Source: Chrysaora quinquecirrha (Eukaryota > Cnidaria > Scyphozoa > Semaeostomeae > Pelagiidae). Taken from it: a stretch of 64,000 nucleotides of DNA. The notes beneath the pieces were generated by a model. That model was not told the DNA's origin. It worked only from the letters and a program-made list of their open reading frames with translations, and did not search any database. The stretch spans positions 6,254,373 to 6,318,372 of the forward strand of contig JACTAT010000039.1 of the NCBI GenBank assembly GCA_014526335.1, given 5' to 3'. This document shows, one piece after another, positions 48,696 through 63,600 of the stretch (positions within the stretch are counted from its first letter, which is position 1; each line of letters starts with the position of its first letter). Position numbers and translations under genes: made by a program.

Positions 48696-51600
48696 ATGGC
48701 AAATGTTCCTTTATTCATGAATGTTTCAGTTCTCTTCACTTTCATACTTTGGAATACATTCATATTCTCGGTAAGTCAACACATTATCCTTCTCTTTGAT
48801 AGAAAATATGACCATTATGCTTCTTATGCGATAATGTACAAAAACACTTTTTCAATAAGCAACTGGACTTTGGTCCAGCCCTCAAGAGTTGCTTAACATA
48901 TCTATAGTATTTCAGCACTCCCAGAATGACTGGTACACCCTAAAACCTCTTATTTTGGCTCTTTTCTGGCGTTTCAATGTACAGTAACTGACAAGTTTGC
49001 ATGGATGTAGAGTATAAAAAAAGCTATTTCATCATAAATTTTGACCAGGTTGCTTATTTACCAGATGCTTATCTAAAAAAGTGTAACTGGCTATTGCACC
49101 AGGTGAAAAGTTGCCAGGTGGCAGTTATCATAATGTATCTGCCTAGCCGCTCAAACGTTGTGGCCTTTGGCGTTCTACCCCCTTGTCGTAAAAGAACTGC
49201 CTTTCACTTTTGTGATTGCTTTTTTCTCAGGTGCGAATAAAGATAGGGCATTGCTACAGGTTCTCACATACAGCTTAATGCGACGCTGTGAATACTTTTT
49301 TGAGGAGTGCGGTTGTATCTATGTATAAATTAATGTACATGGTTAACTAGTATTCCATTAGCCTTAATGGTATTTGATTTCACTGAATTCTGCAAAGATT
49401 TAAAACTATAAGACCTGCTAAAATTGATAACCCGAAGAAGGAGTTTTATTAATAAGGTGATTTCCATCAATTTCGAATTTACATGCTTGGTAACCAACCC
49501 CCTGATCACTTGAAAAGCTGGTAGTGAAAATAGATATCCCCGAGACGTTAACATTTCAATTATTTCCCTATATTTATTGAAAACATTTTGACTGTTTCCA
49601 GGTTCAAGCTTCTATATGCTACAAGGAATTCTATGAGCCAGTTTCAGGTGAGTACGGTCATTATTAGTAGTTCAAAGTCCCCTAGTTTTTATGCGAAAGG
49701 AAAAATAAGATAATACTCTAATGAAAACAAGATTAAGCCCTTTAACCCGACCGAGGTTCTTTTACTTTCTTTCTTTAAAGTTGGTTAAAATTATCAATGT
49801 CAAATTTGAATTTTAGTGGCGTACCCAAGGGGGATAGGGGTCCGGACCCCCACTTCTCTAAAATATGGTCCTCGAGATTTGCCCAAAAACATTGTAAAAC
49901 ATATGGGAGGATGGTTGTACTGTTATTTGCGGAACATAAACTTTTTTAATGGTTATTGCGTCTATTCATTTCATTTCATTGCAAAAAGAAGAAGGGCGTT
50001 TCCTGCATTTGTGAGGTCTTGAAGGGCGCGGTCCGAAAAAAATTTTCACCTACTTTAGACCTACTGCGTACAGTAACTCTTTAAATCAGAATATTGATGA
50101 AAATTCTTCAAGCATCCTTATCCATTTCTTTTCTAGATTGTTTCACACATCCCCTCAAAATAGGGTATTACGCGGGCCCCACATGTGGAAGCCTGCATAC
50201 CCTTACGGACGCAGATGGAAGACCGAATGCAGAATTCGCGCGACTCAACCATCCGGCATCTTATCAATCAGGGTCTGGGACCAAGTACATTGAATATTCG
50301 GCGGGAAGATATCTGTCAATCAAATTTTCAAAACAAGCTCATGTGCACGGGATTGCTTTACAAGGGAGTCCTGACAATTTGAAGTCTTATTTGACGAGTT
50401 TTGAGCTGTGGTATAGAACCGCTGTCAATAATCTCAATATAACTAAAGAAGCAACAGTCACAGAAGGATTTTACAAAGAAAGTGGAACTACCAAGGTTTG
50501 TTCGTTTTTTTCTTTACTCGGTTGATTTTAGGCCAAAATGAAAGGTCAAAAGACATGTTTATCCTGCAGAACAAGTACCTCTTGTCCTCTTGTTAGCTTA
50601 GGCCATAGGCCAAGAGCCGAACTCAGCTTGGTTAGGCAAAAGCCAAACCCTCTCGAGGCCTAAAGCCTCTACTTTGCTGAAAAAAGTCAAACTGTCTTCT
50701 GTGAAAAGCCAAAACAAAACTACATTGGGATGGAAGCCAAATTTTCTTATAGGCAAAAAGCCAAGACTTTTTGGGACAAAAGCCAAACTTATTTTCGGCC
50801 AAGTGCCAGAAGCCACATCCATAGGCCAAAGCCAAAAAATAGGGCCAAAAGTCAAATTTGTTTGGACCCATGCTAAAATCTTAGGCAGGCGAAGTCTATC
50901 TTATCTTTGGCTGTTTTTTTATTTTTAAATAACAAATCTTTTTTAATTATTGGAATGAATACAAGAGATATTCATTAGAGATATTCTATTCATTATGTCT
51001 ATTTTTTCATTTCTAGAGATTTGAAGGAGTGATGGCAAACACAACAAAGTTCAACTTGGTCAATCCTTTTATGCAGATGAAGTCAGGATCTATCCTATAC
51101 TTTTCCAGGGGACAAAGTTTTTAGAGTGGAACTTTATGGTTGTTATCTTGGTGAGTAGCTATTTTTTTCTATTTCTGGATTTAGAATTATAAACTTATCT
51201 GTCACAAGCAGGGCTAATCACACTATACAATGTAACCAGCAGAACACTGCAATACTGAACTGTATTCAATCAGTATTTAAAAGGCTTGCCTTGGCAGGGT
51301 GGATGAGTTATTCAAAACAGCCCATATTGAAATGTTATCATATCATGGTGGTGGGTCCTGTGGGTCCTGGTGGCTCCAGTAATTTGGTGGCCATCAAATT
51401 CCAGTTTACCCCAGGGCCACCGCAGTACTGCCAATGTATTTTTGTACTAAAATTTTCAACCTTCATTAATGCTTTCTGTACAGCATTACTTTGAAATTCA
51501 TTCAAGCAATATTTCAACCTTTTACTGTATTTTGCAGGGAAAGTCGATGTTCCAAATCCTGTCATAATGAACTACAATACAACAGTAACCATGATAAATG

Positions 51601-54600
51601 TTCAAAACACAAACAGTATCAACAATGAGTAAGTAGTAAAGTTGAATTGAAATTATTCTATGTACCAACCAAATCTTCTTGCTTCTTTATCTTCCTTATC
51701 TACATTTCAATTTGTAATCTTGGACTGTACTGCTTGCAAATTCTCATATTTGGTTCATAGGTCTACCAGTGCTCCATACAAATTCAGATAATCAACAATG
51801 GAGGTCATTTGGGTAGCAGTCACCTCTCCAATTATTGCCAAGATAGCTTTTGAATATAGGCTAAATCTGATTTCAAAATGTCATAGGACACAACTTAGTT
51901 CCCCCCAGACCACGCCCTAATTTTCGATGACCACGCCCTTTTGCGTGGCTATGCCACAGGCTAAGGCCTACATCTCAAGGTTGTTCATTGAGCACTGTGT
52001 TCTAGCTATATCAAGCCTTTATTGGTGCTATGCATATTTGTGTACTTTTTTGTTTTATTTAGGTACTACTTGAAAGTCAACGAGCCAGATGGCAGGGCAT
52101 CTCTTGTCAGCATCAACCAATCCGCAAATTACACATTCAAATCAGGTGGACAAGGCAGTATTCAGCTTGGTTTGAAGCATAACAATGGATGGCTTCAGAC
52201 CGATCAGACGAGTTTTGTCGTTCTTGGACCAATAAATGGCTTGGAGCTTTTGCTTGATGGTAGTACTGCAAACCCTTTCTCAAAACAGAGAATTCATATA
52301 CTGAGTTTCGTTTGAGGACATCAGTTCAGCCATTTCAGATTAAAAAGTACGTTTCATTAGAATATATGTTTTAATATTTAGGGAATTTTTTATTATTATC
52401 TCAAGCCAGTTTTATGTTGACTTAAGATACGATAGAGCCAACGCTAAGCCAGCTAGTTAAGTTGTAAATGCTGTCGACATGTTAACAAACTAAGACTTGT
52501 AGGGTACAGTTTATCGAGTTGCAACACCGCTCATGTCGACTGCGAATGACGGGAATCAGTTGTCAACTAATTGTTAAATAAGAACATACCCAACTTTCTG
52601 AAACTGTTCACCGACTAGTTGCTGTCAAAAAGGAACTTGTTGCCAACTAGTTGCCAGAGCGTTTATTTCGACATATAAACTCGTAGCTAGTTCTGACCGT
52701 GCGCAATGTCGACGTTAGCCGTGTGAAAAGATTCTTATAGGTACGTCATTATACTCCCAGACGATTCACTCTGCAGTAAGTTTCACAATAAGTGATCCCT
52801 AAGAGTAACAAACAACTTCTTTTTTCCAGGTATTTCTTTTCATTCGGTGATGCTACAACCTGTACTTATAACTACTGCAGAAAGAAATTCACTCGCGGTG
52901 TCTATAATATAACTGCTACTGCCTCGAATAACTACTTTGAATCTAGTCTAACAAGAACGTTTGTTGCATGTGAAACGTCAAGACTAGCAATATCATACAC
53001 TCCAGCAGTTCATGCCGGTGGAATAGGCATCACTTATCTAGGTATGCATTTGAGAATTTTACTTTTTTAAACCATAGTTCTCTGCTCCTATCTCTCTATG
53101 TAATTGCAAACCTGCAACAGTCTTGAGTACAACTAACAAGATAACACAAGTTAAGAAATCGGTTAAAAGATCTCCTTAAACACAGTATACTTTATACGAA
53201 ACGATGAACTAGCTTGTAGAATTTCTATAGCACGGATGAAGCCCTAATTTGGACGAAGCGCAAGAGCCAAATTGTACGAGGGCATTGACTTAATTTTGGA
53301 GTTTACCGACCCTTTCATTGAGCTCTTTGGCTCCGTATGGAACAACTCTCCTTTCATGCAGCCAAGGTGCTATTTCTACGAGTTGCAGTATGAGGCCTTT
53401 TGTGAAATGTCTCTCTTAGGATAACGGCTATAGAATGTTTGGGACATTCTAAGAATGACAATTCTTGATAGTCACCTGCAACTGTGAGCATTTCAGAGGG
53501 CTACTGCGCTAACTTCTCATCTAGTTCTTTTGATTAAGAAACATTACTTCGACAGCAGACCTTTCTTACATTCTTCAAAGGCCATTGGCTAATTTTTTCA
53601 GCGTGAACGCAAAAGTTATCATTTATGCAATAGTTCCTTTGTATTTTCGAACTCTGTTTTAACCTTAGTGCTCTACTTCCTTTCTCAATTAAAAGCAGAA
53701 AAACCGATATTTTATATTTTAGGCCCCACGGCTACCCATAGTATCAGCGTTCAGTATTATGCTTTATGGAATACGAAGTATGAAGCTTGGTTCGATGGCC
53801 TCTTGATACAAAATGATACGCTATATACAAATGGATTGACTTCCACAAATATTGCCTTGCCACAGAGCTATCCTGCTCCTACACAGAAGACTTTGATCTT
53901 CAATTATACCGACCACTGCGCAGCGACAGCCTATTCAGAAACGGTCTTTCTAGATGAAAAAGTTGCTGGGTTATCTTGGAGGGTAAGTCTGCATTCATTG
54001 TGATTTCGATAGATTTTTTGTAATGAAGAAGTAGCACAACGGCATTCCTGCTGAAACTTACAGTAGTTGAGTGGCTTTTCAAGAATTTCTACTACTGTAG
54101 GAAGAATATCACGCTAGCGAATCTTTATGCTTGCTGTGGTGGGTTACTATGCTTGATGTGGTGGATCACCCATAACAACCCACCACAGTAGTGCGTATCC
54201 ACCACAATACATAAAAAATACTAAAAAAGTGCGCAAAAAATACCTTCATGCTATTGCGTATCCACCGGAGTAGTGCGTATAGATTCGCTAGCGTGAATAT
54301 AGTACTCTGCAAAACTTTTCGATTTTAAGCATAATTTTTGCGATAGCACTTGTTTACTGTGATTCATAAGGAGACTTTCTAGTGAAATGGTCGTCCACAC
54401 GTTGTTGTATTGAGCGTGATTGGATGACAAATTCATGAGTGGACGATGACATCATTTCTGATGGTCATTACTGATGGTCGTCTGACGACGTCATTAATGA
54501 TGGTCTTGCATTGACTTCAACACTTGGAATTTCGAGTACGGTTTGCTGAAGAAGATTTACATACGTTTTTGTGTAACTTGTTTCTATGTCGACTTGTTGT

Positions 54601-57600
54601 TAAGTCTGGTGAACTCTTTTATAGGTTGAACAGGCCTTCAAAAATCAGCTGATCATCCAAGTTCCTTATTACTTCAAAAACCATCCAATCACATTAGGCA
54701 TCGATCTGGAAAACGGAACATCAGTGCAGTGCCAAATCTCAGTGTCGATTACGCTTGGTTCAACTGCATGGTACGCCGCAGTGCAAGTTGCCAATAAGTC
54801 ATTTGCCTATAACTACACTTTTACAACGCCTGGGGACACCACTCATGTTATTGGAGGAAAATGCTGGAATAGATTGAATATACCACCATTGAACATAGCT
54901 GGTTCTTCAATTGAAGTCAGAGAAATCCCAGAGCAGATGACGAACTTCTCTTTGGCGCTGAGCAAACAGATTGTCAGTATAAATGAGAATTTTTATATTT
55001 ATCTCGTATTTCTAAAAGGCAATCATATGAACTGCAGTGTATCATCATCATCATCTGGGATATCACAACATCTCACTTACAATCAATTGATTGCATATCA
55101 ACAATCTTATAGCAATGGAAGGAAAGCATATCGTTTGTTCTTGTCAACAAATGTTTTCTCACTGACTCACCGTATTGATGTTGTGTGTCGCAATGTATGG
55201 GAAGAACTCTCTGATAATGTCACATTTCAAGCTCAGATACCCGTCAGTGGAATCTCAATGACTGTTGGCAGTTTGGTGTGTTTTGGTGACAGCTTTGATG
55301 TTTCCAGTTCCCTTTTAGCAGGCGCTCCTATTCACAAAGCTCTCTATATTGATAATATTCAAATAATTCCGTTGGATTATTATTCAATAAATGTAACTTC
55401 GAATACCTTTCCTGTTTTGCCAATGGCGTACGGAGCTGCTGGTCGAAAGAATATTCACGTGAGGGCGTGGAATGATGTTTCTTCATTAACAAGCTCTACC
55501 AATGTTGTCAGAATCGCAAAAACCATAACACTTCTCAGTGACGTCACGGAGAACTTCACTTTAACTTCACTGCAAGCTAAGACAGTGCGGCCTAGGCATG
55601 TATTGCCTGCCTCCAAAGTCATTGCTTTTACCGCACTCGTGACTCCCAATGCCGACGGATATGACTACCGATGGATGATCGATAATGTTCAGATTGCACT
55701 AGGAACTGCCCCACGTGGTCGCGTACATTCTCTACTCCTGGTCAATATCTATTCAAATTAATCGTCGATGGTTGCAACAGCAAAACATATGAACAAAACA
55801 TGACAGTCGTCTCTACAATTGAAGATTTCAGCATTTCTTTCAGTCCATCTCCTGAAGTTGTTGTCAATAAATCAGCTACAATTTCTATAACCAATGCGAG
55901 GCACAGTGAATGCTTGCAACTAGACTTTGGTGATTTATCAACTCCCATGATGCATTGCAAGAATTATACAACATCTAGTGATCTTGATTGTTTCACGGTT
56001 GGGTCTGTTTGTCAAATTACTCATGTTTATACAAAACGTGGTAATTTTACAGTGAAGGTTACAGCGAGTAATGAACTTTACGAAAGAAGTAAAGAAATTG
56101 TTCTAGTGGCCAAGACGTGCTACAACCCTACTCTGTCTGTTCAGGGTAAGCGTTTTTCTTTGCATTTAACTTACTAATAAATGTGCAAAAAGGATCTTTT
56201 AGACGTTGCAACTGCTGCAGCTTAAATTCCATGATTCATCAAGTGCCTTTTACCTGGATTAAGAAGCTTGAAGAAGTATCAATGATAGAATATCGTTCGT
56301 AATGCAGTCCACAGGTCCACGGTCTAAAAAATATCTGTATCGCATGTAGAATAGCTCCTTGAAAAGATGGTTTTGTACTTTAAGACTGTTATTCTCAAAC
56401 GAACAGCCCAAACCATTAGCAACGATAGCTGCAAGTTCGCATCAGCTGTAGAGCGATGTCTGAATTTGGGCTACAACTAATACTTCTTTGACCAACAAAG
56501 ATGCCTTACTTACCCGACTTTCTGACGGCTAGATTTACAAGGCTCTAGAAACACTCTAAACAAGCCTGAGGGGCACTTTTCTGATTGGCAAATTTTCATA
56601 AACTTTTCTGTTTATATTCCTTTGCGACTAGGCATCTCTGCCATATTCTGTAGAGGGTTACAACAAAAAGCTTTCTATATTTCGTTTATTCTTCGTGCTT
56701 TCCCTATCATTAGCAATTCTAATATCTTTTATCTTCTATCCAGGTGATGGAACTGATGTTACAGACGTTCTAGCAAACTTAACTGGCCAAACAATCTTAT
56801 CAAAGAAGCGATCATTACCTCTGTCTTTCAACCTATCATCAGTGACCCTCAACTGCGAGTTTAGCAATACATACTCAGTTTCATGGGAACTCTACGCCTT
56901 CAACATCAGTATAGACCCAAACAAAACAGCTCCGTGGAATTACAGCTCATTCATGATACAAAACACACTGGTTTCTCTCAGCAACAACAACCACGATCTT
57001 TCTATACCGTGTTGCCTTATTAGTTACGGAATACTCAGTGTCGCTGTAAAAGTTAGCATGACGGGTCACTCGAATGCAGTTAGCTTCAGTTCAAGAAAGG
57101 TACTTCAAGTAGAGATCACCAAAACAGACCTCATTGCCAAATTGAACGAGCAGGATCATAGGATTTTTCCTTATAACAGAATGGTAAGCATATCACATCT
57201 GTTTTTTCCTGTTGTTTTAATTCTCCATTGCTTTAAATTACATACTAGCTGTACACAAGCTGTGCCTACATCCAATTCGCAAATCAATGAGGCTGATCAG
57301 CTTTTTATCTTCGGATAACATCACTTGTTAAGAAGTTGTGGCGTCGTGGTGTAATCCAACTAACTCATGGTGTCAGGAGTACAGTGTGGTAAGGGTTCGA
57401 GCCCAGCCACAGGTCTCGACTAGTTAATCTACTACTGAGATCCAAGCAACTGGCGTTAAAACACCATTTCACCTTCATCTTCATTAGCCTTCTTCATTAG
57501 CTTCCTTCATTTGTAGATTTTTGTTTATTAGCTATGCAGGTTGGTATTAATTAGCTTTTACCAAGTAAGCTATGGTAAAAACCCATGTAAAATACCATTC

Positions 57601-60600
57601 TTGAAAATGGCAATTCACAATTCTCTTTTTAGGTTTCATTCGATGCTAGTCAATCTAATGATCCAGATAAATTCGCGGATTCTCTCTCGTATTTTTGGTA
57701 TTGCAGAGACACTGTGCTAGAATCACGTGATGTGCTAACAATCCCGAGTATTCCATTGGTTAATGCATCTTATTTCAACGAATCAGGGGTAAATGACAAT
57801 TCTTAAAACAAACATTATCAGATTATTGTAAGAAAGCTAATGTAGCAGAATTCTCGTATTGCTTTTAACAGATTCCAAAAAGAAAATTACATTTGGTATT
57901 CCTAATCTTCCCATCCCAATATTTCGTTAAGTAACTCCCCCCTTAAACAAATGGTTTGCTGTGATTCCCCAATTCCCCTACGTAGAAGATTCCCATCCCA
58001 AAGTCGTAATTGACTGAGACTCGTGCAGACCTGTGCTTTCGTATCGAGCTCTGTATATAATCTCTAAATATTAGTCTTAATATTTGCCTAATAACTTGCC
58101 TTTCTTTTTTCAGCCCGTTGTTGGTTGCTTTGGTCAAGCAGCTGGCCTAATCGATGTTGACAACTCAAATAGTGTTCTTATGTTTAATTCAAGAAGTGTA
58201 CATGAAAATCATACGTAAGTGGTGGCTCTCAATTCATATGTTTGTTTCCCTGAAATATATTATAACTATCTTCGGATTGACACGACTAAAACAGCTTTAC
58301 TAATATAGGTTTAATTTCCACCAATCAAATCAATTCAGCTAGTTGGCTTAACCAATCAGAATGCAGCATTTGATGAAATTGTTTTATTTAAAACTTATTT
58401 TGCTATTGAGAATTAGGCATTAACTAGGCTTTATTACATGAGTCTAACTTATTGCTGCTACCTTGAGTTGTTGTTGTTGTTGTTGACAAGGGGCAGCTCA
58501 AACTCATTTGTAGTGAACAGCTGTTGTTAGTCTAGATTCAATGAGCAGTAACTGAGACTGTTGTACTAAGTCTATGGCATTTACTATTGCATGATTTGTA
58601 TCAATTGCATAGTCACCAAAGAAAATTGGCATCTGTGTACGCGGCTGTGAACTCATTTTATCGTCCTTGGTATTGAGCCTACAAGTGGTTTTATTAGCCA
58701 TTCTGCCTCTCTAATAATCGTGAAGTGAACATCACCCTACCTACGTTAAACGTAGTGTGAGGCTTCCCCTCCACCATCTATATCTATACTTCATTATTAT
58801 ACGTTATTATAGTATATGCTCTTTGTATAACATTCTCTAGCATTGAATTCACTCTGGTTGTGCAACACACAAGTCCATTTGGTGTAAGGAAGAGCAATGT
58901 CAAACGAACGATCTTTGTGCTGACGAAAGAGACACCTTACTTTGAATTAAGGTAATAACCATAACATCGTGTTAATGAAAAACGCTGAAGAATTTTATTT
59001 GCCAGTGACTTTATTGTGAGTGAGCACACCAGAGCAAGACTATCATCAAAACCAAACTGAGACCATTTCAGGGCACTGAATGCAACTCATTCGAGATATA
59101 GGTTTCGTGTAATAAGTAATACGTCAATATCTGCCTGGTCTAAAAACTTGGTTCGATTTACAAATATCATTGTCGAATTTACGGTTTGGGTATGGTCTGC
59201 CTCCTTCAGAAATTGCCCTCCTGTTCAGTTAAATCAAATCAATAAAATTTATACAGGAATTTTGTAGCTAATACGTATTTTGGCGGAAAATCCGTGAGTT
59301 CAGAAGCTTTTGTCCATGACACAATAGAACAGTTACAAGGAGAGGGGTGGAAAGAACTTCCCCCTCGGAAAGATTAGGGTTTATATTTCCTTGTTGCAGC
59401 AATTTCATGCTTGGAAAAGGTCTGACTTGATTTTGTTTGTGTCTTACTGATTCGGCTGTATCTTCCAATAAGAAATGATCTGTCAGGGGCGTGGTCTTGT
59501 GATCTGAGTTTGACAAACAAAATCTTAGTTGAAAAGGTCCGTCCCTTGGCATTAAGAGAAGAGGTCAATTCGACCAAATTCGTGCATAAACTGTGGGTAT
59601 TCTACACTTTCAAAGTAAACATAAGAGAATGCAAAACTATTGTGATGCTAACAAAAACATTGATAGCTGATTCTTTAATTCTCAGGTGCTCTGAGAATTG
59701 TGCAAGAAAAATGAATCCATCACAAATTTTCTCGTTGTTTACCAACTGCAGTGGTGATGCATGCGCTGATGGGCCTACATTCAAATGGACTTTGACGATG
59801 CAGTGGCGTCACCACGGGGTGGACTGGGGTGGACATGTCCACCCCAGTTCTCTCAGACATCGATTTTCCAATTCTTCGAAATCCGTAGTAATATTCACTA
59901 GGAGGGGGGGAGAGGGGCAAGATTTTCAGCAAAAGTGGAATGAGCTCACTTCTCCCGACATTGTATGCATTGGGGAAAATCAGCGCAACTTTACCAGTCA
60001 CAGTGGCATCGTGTGAAACATCACATGATTTTGTGCTGTTAGCAATCAAAAAGACTGTCACATGGTCTTTAATTTTGAATGCAGTAAATTTCAAAAACTT
60101 TTCGTCGTTGTTACGTCGTTGTTATATCTGTCAGTGGGATAATTTTTGCAAGTTAGTAGTAAATAGTTGATCTTTGCTTGCTTCTTTTTCATCTTAGGAT
60201 GATTTAGAATGGGCGTTGGCCACCTTTTCCGAGCGTTTGAAGGGCGTGGTCCCACAAATTTTTTCCGGGGGGTGCATTTTGATTCGAATCTGGGTATTTA
60301 TTTTACCTTAGGCAGCTGTACCGGCGTGTTTCTGACGTTAATACTCTGAGGGAGTGTCTGACGAAAAAAGCTTTCATGTTTTCCCAAAATGTTTCAATTT
60401 TGTTTCGTACTTAAAAAAATACTTTGACTGTGTTTCTATAGCATCTCTAAAATCCTACAGCTTGATTTATTTTTTGTTGTCTTTTTCGAGAATTTAGCCA
60501 CTTTTATAAACCATCAACGATTTTCTTTTTCCTAGGATCTTGTTCTCTTCACCCCAAAGATGGCGTTTCATTGTTTACATCATTATCTCTCTCTTGCACT

Positions 60601-63600
60601 GGTTGGACAGACATTGATCTTCCACTCTCATATAAAGTAGATCATGTCTCAGATTATTTAACAACAGAGATTTTTAGTTGGTCTTCAAGTTTATCAAAGT
60701 TCTGGTTCCCTGAAGACATCGTAAATTTCGATACGAATTTGACCATCAGAGTTAGGATTGTAGATTCACTGTCTATGTATACTGAGATCAACTTTACAAT
60801 CAATGTGAGTACAGTGACGCTTTATTAATAACTATTTAGATTCAGAACCAGATTTATCTATTTTATATGCTATATGCTTTTAGGATGATAAGGTTATCTA
60901 TGTAAATTTCTATGGCTCTAATTATGGTGCTGTTTTGAAGCAAGTAAACATTGTTGTGTCAAATACATCTAATTTGTAGCCAATAATTGATTCAAAATCA
61001 CTGCTCAGCGAGTTTTGTCCTAAAAAGTAACAATATTTAGACTTACTCTTCGTCCTTATGTTCGCCAACAGCAACAGCAACATTTACAACAACAACAACA
61101 ACAACAATTCGTTTTTAAAGAAAGAAGACAAATGTTGGACGATGACTGTAAAATCTGATTTCATGGATGCGCAAAATTTTAACCTAATTTGAAACAGCAG
61201 CTTTTCCTTGACTCCTTTTACTTTGAAGTGTTCAGATGTCTGTCTTAAATGCAAGTATTGGCGATTCAAATTTTGAATTCTCTTTTTTCAGAGTGACCGG
61301 TCTCAGTGTGACAGTAGCCTTTACGACCCTGTCTCCAGTAAGTCCGGACAGATTTATTTTCAATATTTTCTTACAAATGTTCTGTACATTAGATAAGTCT
61401 TTGATATTGCTGTAATAACGATCCGAAGATTCCTAAAGTATGAAAGTTCTTTTGTGCAAGTTTTGTTTTCTATTTGGACAAATATACGAGACTATTACAA
61501 GATTTCTGACACAGTCCTGGAGAAGATCCAGAGATGGAGTGCTAGCAGGCGAGCGTTTGTCGTTAAGAGAAAATGGTAATAAATATATATTTCTTGTTTA
61601 AAGGAATAAAAGATCTTTCATATGTATATAAATATACACATCTCATACAAATATCTTTTTATTTCTAGATTGTTCAACGCATCCATTAAGAATCGGCTAC
61701 TACGCCTACCCAGAGTGCAGCAGTCTACACATGCTTTCTGATTCAGATGGATCCCTTCAACCAGCAGACTACGCTCGTCTTGACCACCCAGCGTCTTTCA
61801 CAACGGGGTCTGGGACACAGTACTACGAATACATGGCGGGAACGTATCTATCGATTCAACTGGGTAAACAGGCGCATGTCAATGCTATTGCTATACAAGG
61901 CAGTCCACATGATCTACGGTATTATCTGAAAAGTTTTGAATTATGGTACAAAACAACTCTTTATAATATGAATGTGAATTTGCCATCGACCACCATCTCT
62001 GGCTATTACAAAGAAAATGATATTGTGAGGGTAAGGCATGTTTCAATTTGCTTTTTCTGCCATTTTGTGTTGTGGTTTTTTGTCACAATTTGTCAACCCC
62101 TTAGTGTAATAATAGTCTTGTTCTTCGAATGACTATGAATGACTCTTGTTTTTATTCGGTAATTTTTAGTACTGTCTTAAATACGTTATCCAAATGCTAC
62201 CTTCGCAACGCATCATTAGTTCTCATTTTATACCTTATATTTTTCTTTATCATCATAGCGCTTAATGAAGGAAATGTTACACTCTGGCTCTCCCAGTAGT
62301 TCTCATTGGTTCTCTTTTTATAGTTTGTATTTATATTTATCGTAGCGTTTTCAAGCTGATATGCAGAACACAACAAAGTTTTCTTTCACAAATCCATTTT
62401 ATGCTGAAGAAGTGAGAATCTATCCAATAACAGCATATGTCAATAAAGTCTTTCGCGTTGAACTTTATGGATGCTATTTAGGTAAGAATAGGCAAATTAT
62501 ACAGATATTTAGTGGGTAGAGATGTAAGTATGTACAATTCGGTGAAAAGCTGCGCCATCGAGTGAACCTAAACTCTTCACTATTGTGAAATCTTTCAAAA
62601 CCAGGTGGCAGACTCACAGCCGATAACCACGGGGAATTTGTTTAAAAGCAAAGGAAACATGTAGCCCCCCCCCCAGTACATACCTTTTCTCTTTGTTATT
62701 GCGGACAATTTCCAAAATTTTTGTCAATTGCCAAAAGGAAAATTAGCACTCCTCATGGGCTTGAATCTGTGGAAAAATGTCCTTATCACTGTAGATAGAG
62801 GTGGTCAAAGACGCTACTGAATCTCTCTGTCAGTAAGCTTATTTCTATTGCAGCCTAAACATTGTTTTGCAAAGATAGTAACTAATGGAAATTCGTTTTC
62901 TTATTTCCAGGAAGAGTATTGGTTTCTGATCCTGTTGGCGTTAATAACATCACGAAATTATCATTCAGCAAAGTTCAAGATGCAAACAGTTCTGCAAACC
63001 AGTACGTTTGAACCGTTATTATTTGCAGTATCGCTGCAAGCTAAGTCCACTAAGCAATCAGTTGTCAAAACCTACCAGAAATTCTCTGAAAACTAGCTAC
63101 TAGTCTACCTTAATCCCATATTCTGATGTAGACCCATATTCAGGGAATATTTTCCCAAATGAGTTCTTCAGTCTTTGAACCCTCTCCTCTTGGAAAAACC
63201 TCCTCAGATTTTCCGAGGCCTGTAAATTTGCTGTTGAATAGAACCCTGAAAACCCAAAACGTCAAGTAAAATAATTTCTGATTGCTAAATTTTAATCTGT
63301 TTCATATTTTCATTTCTAGATATTATTACAAAGTTTTTGAACCAGATGGAAAGACAAAGCTTCTCACTGCCAGTGCAAATATGCCAAACACGTACATTTT
63401 CAAATCTCGTGGACGAGGACGCGTGGAACTTGGTTTAAAACATAGCACTGGGTGGCTGAAAACGGATTTCAAAGATTTCATAGTATATGGACAAATTCTT
63501 AATTTGAAAATGTTACTAAATGGATTAGATGTATCCCCATACAAGTGCATGGAATCGACTAATATCAAGTTTCAGCTGTGGACTTCAGATCAAATTTATC

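Noticed and set aside
51890..51965. Further transposon end with GGCTATGCCAC
   Set aside because: It resembles a family A right end, but no left end could be paired with it.
54724..55761. Stand-alone 345-codon gene
   Set aside because: The frame extends upstream to the acceptor at 54625 and its apparent end is a frame break after the C4 run at 55709-55712; it is one exon of the large gene.
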